From Bacteroidota bacterium (GTDB lineage: Bacteria; Bacteroidota; Bacteroidia; Bacteroidales; Bacteroidaceae): a stretch of 46,051 bases of DNA. Below, piece by piece: positions 8,416 to 17,145 of this stretch. Both the position numbers and the translations under genes were made by a program. The number at the start of each line of letters is the position of its first letter. The first letter of the stretch is position 1. The stretch is from the NCBI GenBank assembly GCA_023458215.1, contig JAEXAJ010000204.1, positions 1 through 46,051 on the forward strand. Reading direction: 5' to 3'. A model generated the notes under the pieces. It saw only the letters and a list, made by a program, of their open reading frames with translations, was not told the DNA's origin and ran no database searches.

Positions 8416-9237
8416 ATGAAAGCAAGAACATTATTCTTACTACTAGCCTTGACTACCGCTACAACCGGCATACAGGCGCAACGCATCAAAGGCAGCGACA
8501 CGGTACTTCCCGTCGCCCAACAGACCGCCGAACGTTTTATGACCATCAATCCCAACGCACGTGTCACCGTCACCGGCGGCGGCACAGGTGTAGGTATCTC
8601 AGCCTTGTTGGATGAAACTACGGATATCGCCATGGCGTCCCGCGGCATCAAGTTCAGCGAAAAGATGAAAGCCAAAGCTGCCGGCGAAGATCTGGAAGAA
8701 GTCCCCATAGCCTACGACGCACTTGCCGTTGTGGTTCACCCCTCCAACCCGGTGAAACAACTGACGCGTCAACAACTGGAAGACATCTTCCGCGGGAAAA
8801 TCACCAATTGGAAGCAAGTGGGTGGCGAAGATCGCAAGATCGTGGTTTACTCCCGTGAAACGTCCTCAGGTACCTACGAATTTTTCAAAGAAAGTGTGCT
8901 GAAAAACAAGAACTATATGAGCAGCAGCCTCTCCATGCCGGCAACAGGAGCCATTATACAATCGGTCAGCCAAACTCGCGGAGCTATCGGATATGTAGGT
9001 CTTGCATACGTATCTCCACGCATCAAGCCGCTTGCCATATCGTACGATAATAAGCACTTTGCGACTCCTACGCTCGAAAATGCAATCAACAAAACGTACC
9101 CCATCGTACGCCCGCTGTTCTATTATTACAACAAGAAAAATGCGGAACAAATAACCCCGCTACTTCAGTTTATATTGTCGCCTACCGGTCAAGAAATCAT
9201 TAAAAACAGTGGATATATTCCGGTAAATGAAGAATGA
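8416..9237 (+). CDS. pstS: Phosphate-binding periplasmic protein PstS
   Basis: A 273-residue periplasmic binding protein that captures phosphate for PstCAB. The ATG at 8416 is chosen because it begins a clear signal peptide (MKARTLFLLLALTTATTG, cleavage probably after IQA). The longer in-frame start at 8227 lies in the repeat element. Ligand motifs include GSDTVLP, TGGGTGVG and SRETSSGTYEFF, with family segment ITNWKQVGG. It is transcribed divergently from pstCAB-phoU. Its last codons form part of a perfect inverted repeat. Confidence 0.95.
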   Translation: MKARTLFLLLALTTATTGIQAQRIKGSDTVLPVAQQTAERFMTINPNARVTVTGGGTGVGISALLDETTDIAMASRGIKFSEKMKAKAAGEDLEEVPIAYDALAVVVHPSNPVKQLTRQQLEDIFRGKITNWKQVGGEDRKIVVYSRETSSGTYEFFKESVLKNKNYMSSSLSMPATGAIIQSVSQTRGAIGYVGLAYVSPRIKPLAISYDNKHFATPTLENAINKTYPIVRPLFYYYNKKNAEQITPLLQFILSPTGQEIIKNSGYIPVNEE

Positions 9238-9310
9238 AGAATGAAGAATGAAGAATTTCCATGCGGGGAAAGTAAGGAAATTCTTCATTCTTCATTCTTC
9301 ATTCTTCATT
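9226..9310. repeat. Perfect 35-bp inverted repeat between pstS and glnS
   Basis: Arms 9226-9260 and 9276-9310 are identical in inverted orientation at 35 of 35 positions, around a 15-nt loop. Each arm is built from a GAATGAA 7-mer repeated about four times. It overlaps the last codons of pstS and would form a very stable hairpin, possibly a terminator or mRNA 3' end stabiliser. A 15-nt segment of the same motif occurs in rnpB (133-147). Confidence 0.93.
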
Positions 9311-9319
9311 ATTTTGCGC

Positions 9320-9327
9320 TATCTTTG
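9320..9327 (+). promoter_or_regulatory. -7 promoter element of glnS
   Basis: TATCTTTG is an exact TAnnTTTG match 26 bp before the glnS ATG. No good -33 is seen, since the inverted repeat occupies that position. Confidence 0.6.
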
Positions 9328-9353
9328 CGCACGTTACGTAAATAGATAGCATT

Positions 9354-11093
9354 ATGGCAGAAATGAAAAGCGAAGATATAGGCGAAAAGAAAAGCCTGAA
9401 CTTCATAGAGCAAATTGTAGTAAATGATTTAAAAGAAGGTAAAAACGGTGGAAGAGTACAAACACGTTTCCCGCCGGAGCCTAATGGTTATCTTCACATC
9501 GGTCACGCCAAGGCCATCTGCCTTGACTTCGGTCTTGCTGCCGCTCATGGGGGCGTCTGCAACCTGCGCTTCGATGATACCAATCCCACCAAAGAAGATG
9601 TGGAATATGTAGAAGCCATCAAGGAAGATATCCAATGGCTGGGCTACCAGTGGGGCAATGAATATTACGCTTCCGACTACTTCCAGCAATTATGGGACTT
9701 CGCCATTCATTTGATTAAAGAAGGTAAAGCATATATTGACGAGCAGACATCCGAACAGATCGCCGCTCAAAAAGGTACACCCACCCAGCCTGGAGTAAAC
9801 AGTCCTTATCGTGACCGCCCAATCGAAGAAAGCCTTGAATTGTTCCAAAAGATGAACAGTGGTGAGATCGAAGAAGGTGCCATGGTGCTTCGTGCCAAAA
9901 TAGACATGGCTAATCCTAATATGCATTTCCGTGATCCCATTATCTACCGCGTGGTGAAACATCCCCATCATCGTACAGGAACTACCTGGAAGGCTTATCC
10001 GATGTATGACTTCGCCCATGGTGAAAGCGATTTCTTTGAAGGTGTAACCCATTCGCTCTGTACGCTTGAGTTCGTAGTTCACCGCCCGCTATACGATCTT
10101 TTCATTGATTGGTTGAAGGAAGGTAAAGACTTGAACGACAATCGTCCGCGCCAGTACGAGTTTAACAAGTTGAATCTCAGCTATACCCTGATGAGCAAGC
10201 GTAACTTGCTGACTTTGGTTAAAGAAGGTCTTGTTAACGGTTGGGACGATCCACGTATGCCGACTATCTGCGGTTTCCGCCGCCGGGGTTACTCTCCTGA
10301 GTCTATCCACAACTTTATTGATAAAATAGGTTACACTACCTACGATGCCCTCAATGAATTTGCATTGTTGGAAAGCGCTTTACGTGACGACCTGAATACC
10401 CGTGCTACACGTATATCGGCAGTATTGAACCCTGTAAAACTTATCATCACCAACTATCCTGAAGGAAAGACCGAAGAACTGGAAGCCGTCAACAACCCCG
10501 AAAAACCGGAAGAAGGCAGCCATATCATTGAATTCAGCCGCGAGTTATGGATGGAACGTGACGATTTTATGGAAGACGCTCCGAAGAAATTCTTCCGCAT
10601 GACTCCCGGACAAGAAGTTCGTTTGAAAAGTGCTTATATCGTAAAATGCACCGGCTGCAAAAAGAATGAAGCCGGCGAAATAGTCGAAGTATATTGTGAA
10701 TACGACGCCAATACCAAGAGTGGTATGCCCGAAGCTAACCGAAAGGTGAAAGGCACCCTCCACTGGGTAAGTTGTAATCACTGTATCGAGGCGGAAGTGC
10801 GACTTTACGACCGTCTGTGGCAAGTAGAGAATCCACGCGATGTACTCGCTGCCATTCGTGAAGAAAAGAATTGTGATGCCCTGACAGCTATGAAGGAAAT
10901 GATAAATCCCAATTCTTTGCAAATATTACCTTGTTGCTATGTAGAGAAATATGCCGCCGGCATGAAACCTCTCACCTACTTGCAATTCCAACGTATCGGT
11001 TACTTCAATGTAGACCGCGACTCTACACCCGAGAAAATGGTTTTCAACCGCACTGTAGGTTTAAAAGACAATTGGGGTAAAATCAATAAGTAA
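9354..11093 (+). CDS. glnS: Glutaminyl-tRNA synthetase
   Basis: A 579-residue class I synthetase that charges tRNA-Gln with glutamine. The HIGH-type motif appears as PEPNGYLHIGHAKAI (about 42-56) and the KMSKS-equivalent as LMSKRNL (about 279-285). The C-terminal anticodon-binding beta-barrels follow from about 350. It is about 25 residues longer than the E. coli enzyme. A cluster of Cys residues (CTGCKKNE and SCNHC, about 430-475) in the anticodon-binding part could bind a metal, as in some bacterial members. It lies 7 bp upstream of the TPR gene, so the two are probably co-transcribed. Confidence 0.97.
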   Translation: MAEMKSEDIGEKKSLNFIEQIVVNDLKEGKNGGRVQTRFPPEPNGYLHIGHAKAICLDFGLAAAHGGVCNLRFDDTNPTKEDVEYVEAIKEDIQWLGYQWGNEYYASDYFQQLWDFAIHLIKEGKAYIDEQTSEQIAAQKGTPTQPGVNSPYRDRPIEESLELFQKMNSGEIEEGAMVLRAKIDMANPNMHFRDPIIYRVVKHPHHRTGTTWKAYPMYDFAHGESDFFEGVTHSLCTLEFVVHRPLYDLFIDWLKEGKDLNDNRPRQYEFNKLNLSYTLMSKRNLLTLVKEGLVNGWDDPRMPTICGFRRRGYSPESIHNFIDKIGYTTYDALNEFALLESALRDDLNTRATRISAVLNPVKLIITNYPEGKTEELEAVNNPEKPEEGSHIIEFSRELWMERDDFMEDAPKKFFRMTPGQEVRLKSAYIVKCTGCKKNEAGEIVEVYCEYDANTKSGMPEANRKVKGTLHWVSCNHCIEAEVRLYDRLWQVENPRDVLAAIREEKNCDALTAMKEMINPNSLQILPCCYVEKYAAGMKPLTYLQFQRIGYFNVDRDSTPEKMVFNRTVGLKDNWGKINK

Positions 11094-11100
11094 GAAGCAA

Positions 11101-12516
11101 ATGAGTAAAAAAAGTTATTTGTCCGGAAGAGATAAGGAACTGCAAGAGCTTGCAGAACAATACGAAGCTCATAAAGCCGAAAATAAGCCCATATACTTGG
11201 ATGCAGACGATTTAGCCGATCTGGCCGATTGGTATGCCATTCGTCATAAGAATGAAATGGCTACAGAGGTAGTGGAATACGGTTTAAAGATACACCCCGA
11301 AAGCATTGCATTGTTAGTTGAACAAGCATACTTGTTTTTGGATATTCAGGAGAGAGAGAAAGCCAAACAAATCATTGAACAAATAAGCGAGAACTCCTCC
11401 GAAGTAAAAGTATTGAAGGCTAATTTTCTGGTTGGTGAAGGCAGATACGATGATGCCGAACAATTACTTGACACCATCGAAGATAAAGAAGACTTGGCGA
11501 ATATTGTCGATGTAGCTTATTTATATATCGACACAGGAGCTCCCGAAAGAGCATTGCCATGGCTGGCACGCGGACTGGAACAAAATGGTGAGGAAGAAGC
11601 CTTCCTTGCCGTTACCGGTGATTGCTATTATGCCCAAGGCAAGTACGAAGAAGCTTCCATGTTCTACAACAAACTGATTGACAAGAATCCTTATTCGGCG
11701 TCTTATTGGTTCGGTTTGGCTCGTTGCTACTTCGACCAACAAATGTTCGACAAAACCATTGAAGCCTGCGACTATGCCATCGTTGCCGATGATGAATTTG
11801 CTGATGCATACATCATGAGAGGTCATTCTTATTTCCAAATAGGCAACGAAGAGAGCGCTTATGAGAATTATAAGCAAGCAGAAAAGCTTGATGCTATCGC
11901 TCCTAGCTTCATACATACTTTTATCGGACTCAACAAAGTGTCAAAGGGCGAATGGGAAGGTGCATTGACCCATCTGGAACAAGCGATAGCCGATCAAGAA
12001 GATGACGATTCGCTAACATTGCCTGCTCTCTATGCCAACGCTGCACTCTGCCTTCACAAAATGGGAAAGAAGCGCAAAGCTCATCAATATTGCAAGAAAG
12101 CCAGAGATCTAGATCCCGATGAGGTGGATGCATACCTGATTGAGGGACGCATTTACATGGAAGATGACGACTATGAAAAGGGAGTCAAGAAATGGGCAAA
12201 AGCATTAGAAATAGCTCCATACGCCGATACCTGGCATGAAATAGGTATGAGTAGCATGGAAATAGGGCAATTAAGTTATGCCAAACTGGCTTTTGAGCAC
12301 GTCAAAGAAATGGAACCGGACTTCGATGGTATTAATGAAAAGCTGACATCGCTCTACATGTTACTTAGAGACAAAGAAAACTTCATCAAATACAACCAGC
12401 TTTGCGAACGTCCGTTTAATCTGGAAGAATTAGAGAAAATGCAGCAGATGTTACTGGATGAAGACCAGAAAGATTTGGCCAAAGCAATGAAAAATATTTT
12501 TGAATCATTAAAATAA
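11101..12516 (+). CDS. Tetratricopeptide repeat protein
   Basis: A 471-residue soluble, acidic, all-helical protein made of about ten TPR units, for example GKYEEASMFYNKLIDKNPYS near 180-199 and GQLSYAKLAFEHVKEMEPD near 390-408. There is no signal peptide or membrane segment, so it is probably a cytoplasmic scaffold. It shares a transcript with glnS upstream and perhaps the DedA gene 26 bp downstream. The partner is unknown. Confidence 0.85.
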   Translation: MSKKSYLSGRDKELQELAEQYEAHKAENKPIYLDADDLADLADWYAIRHKNEMATEVVEYGLKIHPESIALLVEQAYLFLDIQEREKAKQIIEQISENSSEVKVLKANFLVGEGRYDDAEQLLDTIEDKEDLANIVDVAYLYIDTGAPERALPWLARGLEQNGEEEAFLAVTGDCYYAQGKYEEASMFYNKLIDKNPYSASYWFGLARCYFDQQMFDKTIEACDYAIVADDEFADAYIMRGHSYFQIGNEESAYENYKQAEKLDAIAPSFIHTFIGLNKVSKGEWEGALTHLEQAIADQEDDDSLTLPALYANAALCLHKMGKKRKAHQYCKKARDLDPDEVDAYLIEGRIYMEDDDYEKGVKKWAKALEIAPYADTWHEIGMSSMEIGQLSYAKLAFEHVKEMEPDFDGINEKLTSLYMLLRDKENFIKYNQLCERPFNLEELEKMQQMLLDEDQKDLAKAMKNIFESLK

Positions 12517-12542
12517 CATTCAAGTAAACCACAAATTAGAAA

Positions 12543-13184
12543 ATGGAATCATCTGCTGAACTCATCAAATGGGTATTAGAGAATCTGAACTATTGGGTAG
12601 TCACACTATTTATGGCTATCGAAAGTTCGTTTATACCCTTTCCATCCGAAGTAATTGTACCACCGGCTGCATGGAAGTCTATGGCGGACGAAAGTATGAA
12701 TATCTTTCTCGTTGTCATTTTCGCAACCATCGGCGCAGACATTGGCGCATTAGTGAACTATTATTTGGCAAAATGGCTGGGACGTCCCATTGTCTACAAG
12801 TTTGCCAACAGCCGTTTCGGTCACATGTGCCTGATAGATGAAGCGAAAGTACACCATGCCGAAGAATATTTTAGAAAACACGGTGCGGCTTCGACGTTCT
12901 TCGGTCGCCTTATTCCGGCGGTACGTCAACTTATCAGTATTCCGGCAGGACTTGCCGGTATGAAACTAGGTCCTTTCCTGCTTTATACTACACTAGGCGC
13001 CGGAATATGGAACTCAATACTTGCTTTGCTGGGTTACCTTATCTATCGATATACAGACATTAAAACAACCAATGATGTCTATGTCTTGGCAACCGAATAT
13101 AGCCATGAAATAGGTTATGCCATTATAGGAATTGCGGTATTGGTAGTAGGTTTCCTTATTTATAAAGGAATGAAGAAAAAGTAG
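12543..13184 (+). CDS. DedA family membrane protein
   Basis: A 213-residue polytopic inner-membrane protein of the DedA/SNARE-associated (VTT) superfamily, whose members act in lipid-carrier recycling and envelope homeostasis. The motif ESSFIPFPSEVIVPPA lies at about 27-42, the FFGRLIPAVRQLISIPAGL block at about 119-137, and a final helix at 190-208. The last residues are basic. It ends just before a strong terminator. Confidence 0.9.
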   Translation: MESSAELIKWVLENLNYWVVTLFMAIESSFIPFPSEVIVPPAAWKSMADESMNIFLVVIFATIGADIGALVNYYLAKWLGRPIVYKFANSRFGHMCLIDEAKVHHAEEYFRKHGAASTFFGRLIPAVRQLISIPAGLAGMKLGPFLLYTTLGAGIWNSILALLGYLIYRYTDIKTTNDVYVLATEYSHEIGYAIIGIAVLVVGFLIYKGMKKK

Positions 13185-13205
13185 CAACTGATTCATTTAT
13201 ATACA

Positions 13206-13246
13206 AAAAAACGGTGTACAAGATATCTTTCTTGTACACCGTTTTT
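13206..13246. terminator. Bidirectional intrinsic terminator between DedA gene and tpx
   Basis: A 17-bp perfect stem (13206-13222 with 13230-13246), A-rich on one side and T-rich on the other, between convergent genes. Confidence 0.93.
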
Positions 13247-13271
13247 CATTATCGCTTATCCAAATCCAATC

Positions 13272-13775
13272 TTATTTTTTTACTGCAGCAATTGCTTTGT
13301 CATAGTCAGGTTCTTGTGTAATTTCCGGAACAAGTTCTGTATAAGCAATCTTTCCATCTTTTCCGATAACTACCACTGCACGTGCCAATAGTCCGTTCAG
13401 AGGTCCATCTGCCATACGTACTCCATAGTTTTCGTCAAAATCAGAAAAACGGAAGTCTGACAATGGTATCACATTTTCAATACCTTCGGTCGTACAAAAA
13501 CGGGCATGTGCAAAAGGAAGATCCTTAGAAATAGCCAATACTACTGTATCAGGCAATCCGGCCGCCAGTTTGTTAAACTTACGTACGGAAGTAGCGCAAA
13601 CACCAGTATCTAAACTTGGAAAGATATTCAAGATTACATTCTTTCCATTCAACTCCTTCAAAGAGAACGAAGACAAATCAGTTTTCACTAGTTCGAAATC
13701 AGGGGCAGCTTTACCCACTTCTATAAACTCACCGATAATTTTAACCGGTTGACCTTTAAATTTTGTTGTAGCCAT
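13272..13775 (-). CDS. tpx: Thiol peroxidase (atypical 2-Cys peroxiredoxin)
   Basis: A 167-residue peroxiredoxin that reduces hydroperoxides with electrons from thioredoxin. The peroxidatic Cys lies in SLDTGVCATSVRKFN (Cys about 60) and the resolving Cys in HARFCTTEG (about 94), the spacing typical of Tpx. Length is normal. It is monocistronic, with no partner gene. Confidence 0.96.
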   Translation of the reverse strand: MATTKFKGQPVKIIGEFIEVGKAAPDFELVKTDLSSFSLKELNGKNVILNIFPSLDTGVCATSVRKFNKLAAGLPDTVVLAISKDLPFAHARFCTTEGIENVIPLSDFRFSDFDENYGVRMADGPLNGLLARAVVVIGKDGKIAYTELVPEITQEPDYDKAIAAVKK

Positions 13776-13901
13776 AGTTTTATCAAATTATTATAAAGCT
13801 ATAACAAACCTGATGTCGGAAAAGTTCATCAAAAACTTTTTCTTGGATGAATTGTTACTCCACAAACGAATATATAATAATCATTTAAAATTTAGATTCA
13901 C

Positions 13902-14504
13902 ATGAAAACTATTTTTGACGAACTAAAACAAGAAGTAAAAAATTGGTGGATTTCACTAATTCTTGGCATTCTTTATGTAGTAGTGGCTCTTAGCTTGATG
14001 TTCTCCCCATTCAACGGATACGCAGCTTTGAGTATCTTGTTCAGTATATCCATGCTATTCAGCGGTTTGCTGGAAATTTCTTTTGCAATAAGCAATCGTA
14101 AGACTGTATCTAGTTGGGGATGGTATCTGACAGGAGGCATCATCGATTTAATACTTGGGTTCTACCTGATTGCCTATCCATTATTAAGTATGGAAGTGAT
14201 TCCATTCATCATTGCGTTCTGGCTGATGTTTCGGGGATTTTCATCCTTCGGATATTCCATGGATTTAAAAAGATATGGAACGAAAGATTGGGGATGGTAT
14301 ATTGCTTTCGGTATACTCTCAATTATTTGCTCATTGATCATTCTGTGGCAACCGGCTGTAGGAGCTATTTATGCTGTATACATGATATCATTTGCCTTCC
14401 TAATTATCGGATTCTTCCGTATCATGCTGGCTTTCGAATTGAAGAATCTGCATAAACGGGTAAAAGAACATAAAGAAGCAGAATCCGAAATACCTGTTTT
14501 ATAA
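13902..14504 (+). CDS. HdeD family (DUF308) membrane protein
   Basis: A 200-residue protein with six hydrophobic helices arranged as repeated helix pairs, with paired WGWYL and WGWYI motifs at about 71 and 127, typical of DUF308/HdeD. In E. coli HdeD relates to acid resistance; function here is not known. The C-terminus is a short charged cytoplasmic tail. It stands alone and is followed by an inverted-repeat terminator. Confidence 0.85.
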   Translation: MKTIFDELKQEVKNWWISLILGILYVVVALSLMFSPFNGYAALSILFSISMLFSGLLEISFAISNRKTVSSWGWYLTGGIIDLILGFYLIAYPLLSMEVIPFIIAFWLMFRGFSSFGYSMDLKRYGTKDWGWYIAFGILSIICSLIILWQPAVGAIYAVYMISFAFLIIGFFRIMLAFELKNLHKRVKEHKEAESEIPVL

Positions 14505-14522
14505 AAAATGTACTTACGAAGA

Positions 14523-14550
14523 GTGTCAAAAAGTAACCGACTTTTGACAC
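14523..14550. terminator. Inverted repeat between HdeD-like gene and recombinase
   Basis: A 9-bp perfect stem (14523-14531 with 14542-14550), extendable with a bulge to ACGAAG/CTTCGT. It sits between convergent genes. There is no strong T-run, so efficiency is uncertain. Confidence 0.6.
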
Positions 14551-14571
14551 CTTCGTTTAGTCGTGTACTTG

Positions 14572-15162
14572 TTAATGATTTAACAGACGGAACATAGTAG
14601 TACGTGAAACTCCCATCTGACGGGCAAGTGCTGCACAAGACTTACCTCTCTCATGATCTCTAACCAATTGTCTTTTGTGTTCTTTCAATATTTTCATCTT
14701 TGGCATATCCCCTTTTTTACGTCCAAGATGTTTCCCTTCATTCCTTCGCCGTGCCAATGCTTCTTTAGTGCGCATGGAAATCAGATTACGCTCTATTTCA
14801 GCCATCAAACCAAAAGCAAATCCCAGTACTTTGCTGTTGATGTCATTCTGAAATACGTACCCTTCTTTAGTACTATAAAGCACTACCCCCTTCTTGATGC
14901 AAGAATTAAGAATGGTCATAATCTCAAGTAATGTACGACTAAGCCGAGAAATTTCCGTTACAATCAGGCAATCTCCAGGTTTCATTCGATCCAATAATCC
15001 GGCTAATTTGCGCTCTTTTGTGCTCACTTTACCACTTACTGTTTCCATGTACCATTTGTCAATGTTCAAGCCATTCTTCTCTGCAAAGCGAATAATCTCT
15101 TCTTGCTGATTTTCAAGAAATTGTTTTTCCGTACTCACTCTTAAATAAGCTACTACTGCCAT
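14572..15162 (-). CDS. Serine recombinase, Mpi-type DNA invertase
   Basis: A 196-residue small serine recombinase. The catalytic serine is Ser10 in AYLRVSTEKQ, with conserved arginines in EISRLSRT (about 72-79) and an E helix from GLMAEIERNLISMRTKEAL. The C-terminus is a resolvase helix-turn-helix (CAALARQMGVSRTTMFRLL). Length and sequence fit the master invertase (Mpi) family of Bacteroides, which flips many capsule promoters from a distance. The gene is the next minus-strand gene after the injection-system operon (162-bp gap). I found no obvious pair of inverted crossover sites flanking a promoter in the window, so its targets may lie elsewhere. Confidence 0.85.
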   Translation of the reverse strand: MAVVAYLRVSTEKQFLENQQEEIIRFAEKNGLNIDKWYMETVSGKVSTKERKLAGLLDRMKPGDCLIVTEISRLSRTLLEIMTILNSCIKKGVVLYSTKEGYVFQNDINSKVLGFAFGLMAEIERNLISMRTKEALARRRNEGKHLGRKKGDMPKMKILKEHKRQLVRDHERGKSCAALARQMGVSRTTMFRLLNH

Positions 15163-15274
15163 AATTATTAAATGTTTATTGGTTATTATACAGTACCAAA
15201 GAACGGTTATTCAAATAAGAGTGGCAAGCAACCTTCGTCGCTCTCTATCAACGGGAACAGTCATTTTTCTTAAA

Positions 15275-15298
15275 GAGCAAATTCCTCGTAATTTGTTC
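15275..15298. repeat. Small imperfect inverted repeat after the injection-system operon
   Basis: Arms GAGCAAATT (15275-15283) and AATTTGTTC (15290-15298) pair with one mismatch around a 6-nt spacer. It lies 27 bp past the stop of the last operon gene. It could be a weak terminator or a recombinase half-site pair. No other copy was noticed. Confidence 0.4.
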
Positions 15299-15324
15299 CA
15301 ATATATATGGAGTGAGGTTTTAAT

Positions 15325-17118
15325 TTATGGTAAAGGTTCTCTTTTATTTAACTTTAGAATCAAAAAATAAAGTAAAATAGGTACAATTGGCAAAGCTATA
15401 AGTGCCAAGTAAGTCATATTCCCCGTTTCTAAGTCGAAGTAAATAATTTGCGGCGAAAGAGCTTCTATCATAAAGAAGAAAAATACACCAAACTCCATTG
15501 TTAGCGTTATCATCAGAAGAATAACAAATGTGTAGTATTTTTCTATATATACGTTAAAAGGAACAGATATATAACGCATTACGACAAGCGCAAGCAACAT
15601 AAAAAGAATGCAGAGGTCGATGCAAAAGAATACTCCCCATTGACCGGATGCATAATCGGAATCCATCAATTGCCAAATATCACCGTTATTAACTCCCGGC
15701 TCTATGGTCTTATAAGGAATACGAAATAAATAAAATGGATTGGAAACGCGGGTGAAAACAGAGCTGGTATCGATAGAACCGTCATTGTAGAGTATACGTG
15801 ACGATATACCTAATGAATCAAAATCGGCAAAGTAGACCGAATCGACAAAGCATTGAAGGCCGGAAATAAAGCCGGAATGTTCTGTCGCCGCCTTTTTAGA
15901 AAAGGTAAGGAAGAAGCCTAAATCTTTATTTTTCACCTTTTTGGCATCTCGGTAGATATAAACAGAATCGTTCACGCATAAACTATCGATCACCAAACTT
16001 AATGATTTAACAAGTTGTGTCAAAGCGCGTTTTTCCTTAAAATCGAAAGCCGGCAAATAAAGGTTCAACCCTTCGGGCTTAGATTCAAAGTCAGCGCGGT
16101 TTATCATTCCTCCCGGATAGTTCAGGATAGAATAGACAAATTTTCGACAAGCTTCAGAGTTAGTCAAAAACCGATTTGTAGACTGGGAATCACCACAATA
16201 AGCAACCAAATCGTAGGGTTTATCTTTATAAGGAGAAAAATCCATTATATTGGGAGATGCCCAGTTGTTAGTGATTTCCGGCGTTCCACTTACAGGATTG
16301 ATGACATATCCTAAATAGCCATAACGCTTGATTCGGGAACTTACTGAGAGCGGTAATCCCAGATACACATCTGTCATCCAATAGGGAATCATCGCATAAA
16401 GTGAATCACACCGGAGAATACGTTCCTTCAGAGTCTCAACTTCCTTTGAATAATAGCGGGTGGTATCAGTGACGTATTTATAATGTCCATGTACAGCATT
16501 CGAGCGATTATCAAAATAACAATAGAAATTTTTCACATTATAAAGGTCGTAGTACTCGGCATCTTTTAGCCACCCCATTGTACCCTTTTCATCATAAACT
16601 TCAGGAGGGGTCGTTTCTTCCGTCCCGGTAGTATCGGGCACATAAATGATATCGTCCAGTTTCTGTGTCGTTTCATAAGAGACATCCGTAACAAGTGTAT
16701 TCATGAATCCCTTTGCCAAAATGCGGGGAGAAAGCTGTTCGCTTTCAGAAAGTTTGAATTGTTGTTCCAACTTAAAAGGATAAATCACATATCCGTAAGC
16801 GTCCGGTGTAAGCATCAGGTTGAATATCCTTCCCATGTCATCCACTTCCTTAAAGAAATGGGTATTGCCGGGTACGGGAGAAGGTATCAAGCCTTTCCAA
16901 CCTCCTGCCAAAGTCATCTCCATCCGCCCTGTCTCTACAAAAGGCCACTTCTCTTTTCCATGAGTTGCCACTTCGCGACGAATGCGGTTCCAAGCTCGTG
17001 GAGTCTGATAATGATAGGGGCGAAAACGTTGATAAGTCTCCGTAAATGTATCTTGTGCCCAAAGCGAAATATCCATGATACAAAAAAATAAAATGATTAT
17101 CGTCAACACCCTTTTCAT
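15325..17118 (-). CDS. Exported membrane protein of unknown function, last gene of the injection-system operon
   Basis: A 597-residue protein I do not recognise. Residues 1-21 are a signal peptide ending near SLWAQ. Residues 22-500 form a large non-cytoplasmic region rich in Tyr, Asp and Trp. Three hydrophobic helices follow, at about 503-528, 538-562 and 572-590, and a short basic cytoplasmic tail (KLNKREPLP). It lies 27 bp downstream of the AAA+ ATPase gene with no terminator between, so it is probably part of the same transcript. Its topology would suit an inner-membrane protein with a periplasmic sensor or docking domain. By context it could anchor the particle, aid release or confer immunity; none of these is shown by sequence. 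Confidence 0.75.
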   Translation of the reverse strand: MKRVLTIIILFFCIMDISLWAQDTFTETYQRFRPYHYQTPRAWNRIRREVATHGKEKWPFVETGRMEMTLAGGWKGLIPSPVPGNTHFFKEVDDMGRIFNLMLTPDAYGYVIYPFKLEQQFKLSESEQLSPRILAKGFMNTLVTDVSYETTQKLDDIIYVPDTTGTEETTPPEVYDEKGTMGWLKDAEYYDLYNVKNFYCYFDNRSNAVHGHYKYVTDTTRYYSKEVETLKERILRCDSLYAMIPYWMTDVYLGLPLSVSSRIKRYGYLGYVINPVSGTPEITNNWASPNIMDFSPYKDKPYDLVAYCGDSQSTNRFLTNSEACRKFVYSILNYPGGMINRADFESKPEGLNLYLPAFDFKEKRALTQLVKSLSLVIDSLCVNDSVYIYRDAKKVKNKDLGFFLTFSKKAATEHSGFISGLQCFVDSVYFADFDSLGISSRILYNDGSIDTSSVFTRVSNPFYLFRIPYKTIEPGVNNGDIWQLMDSDYASGQWGVFFCIDLCILFMLLALVVMRYISVPFNVYIEKYYTFVILLMITLTMEFGVFFFFMIEALSPQIIYFDLETGNMTYLALIALPIVPILLYFLILKLNKREPLP

Positions 17119-17145
17119 TTCAAATTCATATTAGTAGTTAGTATT

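Noticed and set aside
15163..15324. Invertible promoter next to the recombinase
   Set aside because: Only one small imperfect inverted repeat (24 bp overall) is present; no pair of separated inverted sites flanks a promoter.
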